Below, piece by piece: positions 62,401 through 64,000 of a stretch of DNA of 64,000 bases (positions are counted from its first letter, which is position 1; the number at the start of each line of letters is the position of its first letter). A model generated the notes under the pieces. The model was not told the origin of the DNA. It ran no database searches and saw only the letters and a program-made list of their open reading frames with translations. Origin of the DNA: Pyricularia pennisetigena. Lineage: Eukaryota; Ascomycota; Sordariomycetes; Magnaporthales; Pyriculariaceae. The stretch is taken from NCBI RefSeq assembly GCF_004337985.1, contig NC_043744.1, positions 5,179,316-5,243,315 of the forward strand, given 5' to 3'. The position numbers and the translations under genes are program-made.

Positions 62401-63186
62401 ACCGGGTGGGGGAAAAGGCACCTACCGTTTGGAGGGGGGTGGACAATGACAAAGCTGCCTTCATCCTTGACGTTTCCATCCTTGGTGAACTCGGGCTTGA
62501 AGAAGCCTTCCTTCTCCCACCAGTCGTACCATGCCGATTCAACGGCCACGGGGTTGTATGCTGTGTAGTGAGGGTCCGTCAAGGGCCGGAGACGCTTCTT
62601 CTCGCCGGGGGGCGTGTCATTCACGTACGGCGGGAGAGCGGGCTCCTCAGCCTTCTTGGCCTTTTCCTTCTTTGGCTTGTCAGCCCCCGCTGCCGGTGCT
62701 GATTTGGTTGCCGCCGCCGCCTTCTTTTGCTCAAACTTGGCCTGCTTCTCAGCCTTTTTCCGTTCCTTTTCCACTATCTATCGCGTCAACCGGCAGTTCG
62801 TGCGGAGGAAAGACAAGGCTTGACGGGGAAGCTTGGCAAGAGAATGGGGTTCGTACACTCTTTAGCGGTTTTCACCTTGGCTGGAGCCTCGGCGGCGCCA
62901 GCATCCTGACCAGCAGCATGCGTGCCAGGGTTGCCTGTGGATGTGGTGTCTTGAACGGCGGATTTGGTGTCCTGGGACAGAGGAGGAGGTGTCCCGTCGT
63001 CGGGGCCCTTGGTAGACCCAACTGAAGACCACAAAGTGTTAGTGTGTGTGACTCAATGGACGGATGGCCACGAGACTCTTATGTGACTGAGGACTGGAAA
63101 GCAACAGAAGGTATATCGACAAGAGAAGTATAACAAAGTAGAGGAGCAAACTCACTGGGATTGCCGCGTCCGCTGTTGGTTGCCAT
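59469..63186 (-). CDS. VAS1: Valyl-tRNA synthetase (cytosolic, possibly also mitochondrial)
   Basis: Six exons (63156-63186, 62857-63021, 62426-62773, 61763-62356, 59947-61701, 59469-59875) encode 1099 residues, close to yeast Vas1. All phases agree. The N-terminal 150 residues are a Lys/Ala/Glu-rich extension typical of eukaryotic enzymes. Then come class I motifs: [19 protein letters not shown] (the HIGH box, about 187), [14 protein letters not shown], the editing domain, [35 protein letters not shown] and KMSKSLGN (about 693). The C-terminal coiled coil ([20 protein letters not shown]) is diagnostic of valyl enzymes. It charges tRNA-Val. The ATG at 63186 is the only one available in frame; upstream the frame stays open and presequence-like. 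Confidence 0.96.
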
Positions 63187-63252
63187 TGTAGCTACTCTAA
63201 ATATGTATGGTGACGGACGCACCAAGAGTGCGCGGGAGAGTAGACGAGACGT
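63187..63252 (-). CDS. Candidate non-AUG-initiated mitochondrial presequence of VAS1
   Basis: The 22 codons directly upstream of and in frame with the VAS1 ATG read TSRLLSRALLVRPSPYIFRV and then A-T, with no acidic residue and four Arg. The first codon is ACG with A at position -3, a favourable context. No in-frame ATG occurs before the upstream stop. Fungi that use one gene for cytosolic and mitochondrial valyl-tRNA synthetase need such a signal. Start use is inference. Confidence 0.45.
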
Positions 63253-64000
63253 GGTGACGATTTGGGTGCTGTGGGTTGCTTCAACCCACAGACGCGCGAC
63301 TCGGTGCGGGGGAGGTAGGAAATATTCTGCCGCTAGGTGCAGGCGGCGGGCGTAAGTGGTGAGCAGTGTGCCTCTTCTCTGTATGCGCCATCCAATGGAC
63401 CTCCTGCAGGCGGCAGGAATCGCACCCACCTAAAGCTTGAAAATTGAGTGCTCTCAGCAGCAGACAGCACCGCCACAGCCCATAGCAGGCGCCACACCAG
63501 CGGGGGAGGCTTGAACACCCTTGATCATTTTTGGTGGATCCAAGTTCTGATCGGGTGGATCCTGATGTAATCCGATCGCTAGCGGTCGTGCTGGTGACGA
63601 GGTGATCTCGCATGAATAAAATGAGATCCATCTGAGCAAATCAGAACCCAGTTTGCGATTTGTGTTCAATATGTTAAAGAGTCGGATTCACCAGTGAAAT
63701 GCCACTCCGTTCAATTGGCCTACGGGCTTATCAGTCTGTACAGATAATCTCGTCTCGAAGATGGGCGTCGACTTTGGGTGCAAGCAAAAGTCGGGATCGT
63801 TTATCCGTTTTGGGTAACGGTTCATTAACAAAGGTATTGTGAGCCCAGGACATCCTGTATAGGACAATTATCATATACTCCAAAACCTTTTGTGCTGACT
63901 TGGCGTAGCAAGATGCCCTGAGCCGCATATCAGCGTGGCAAGGAGCTGCAGAAAAGGATGGAGTTGACTCGCAGCCAACGAACGCGGTCGCCATCCTTGT
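63253..64000. other. VAS1 upstream region to the window end
   Basis: The VAS1 frame stays open to about 63429. Beyond that no supported gene is seen; an 87-codon minus-strand open frame at 63731-63994 has no recognisable feature. Confidence 0.45.

Overview
The window looks like nuclear DNA of a filamentous ascomycete, most likely a sordariomycete close to Pyricularia/Magnaporthe. The evidence is short GT-AG introns with CTAAC-type branch points, a 438-codon enolase, small secreted cysteine-rich proteins, and a Ty3/gypsy chromovirus wrecked by C-to-T/G-to-A (RIP-like) mutation. The genus is an inference from these features; no marker gene was compared with a database.

Layout. 1-14.7 kb is accessory DNA. 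It holds one intact secreted enterotoxin-A-like (ADP-ribosyltransferase-fold) gene, a broken paralogue near 12.6 kb, and between them a complete 7,253-bp LTR element (4044-11296) with 455-bp LTRs and a TGAAC target duplication, lying in an older gene relic. 14.7-32.2 kb is a dense housekeeping block: QCR9 (respiratory complex III), a KEL3/KLHDC4-type Kelch protein, an M1 aminopeptidase (APE2 type), enolase, a BUB1/MadBub checkpoint kinase and the AP endonuclease APN1. 32.2-54.9 kb is again accessory and gene-poor. It holds six predicted secreted proteins within 16 kb (five small ones and a 665-residue protein with five apple/PAN-like modules), a prenyl-diphosphate-synthase pseudogene, a degenerate SRPK-like kinase and one small membrane protein. 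54.9-63.2 kb is conserved again: a large F-box protein ending in a CaaX box, and valyl-tRNA synthetase.

The housekeeping genes share no single pathway. The secreted genes are spread over both strands and most have a TATA-like element about 115-160 bp upstream of the start codon, which fits independently regulated effector-type genes in a fast-evolving compartment. Two conserved enzymes, valyl-tRNA synthetase and the aminopeptidase, have an open, Arg/Ser-rich reading frame upstream of the first ATG that resembles a mitochondrial presequence without an AUG. Intron positions were worked out by hand from splice signals and reading phase and have not been checked against transcripts.
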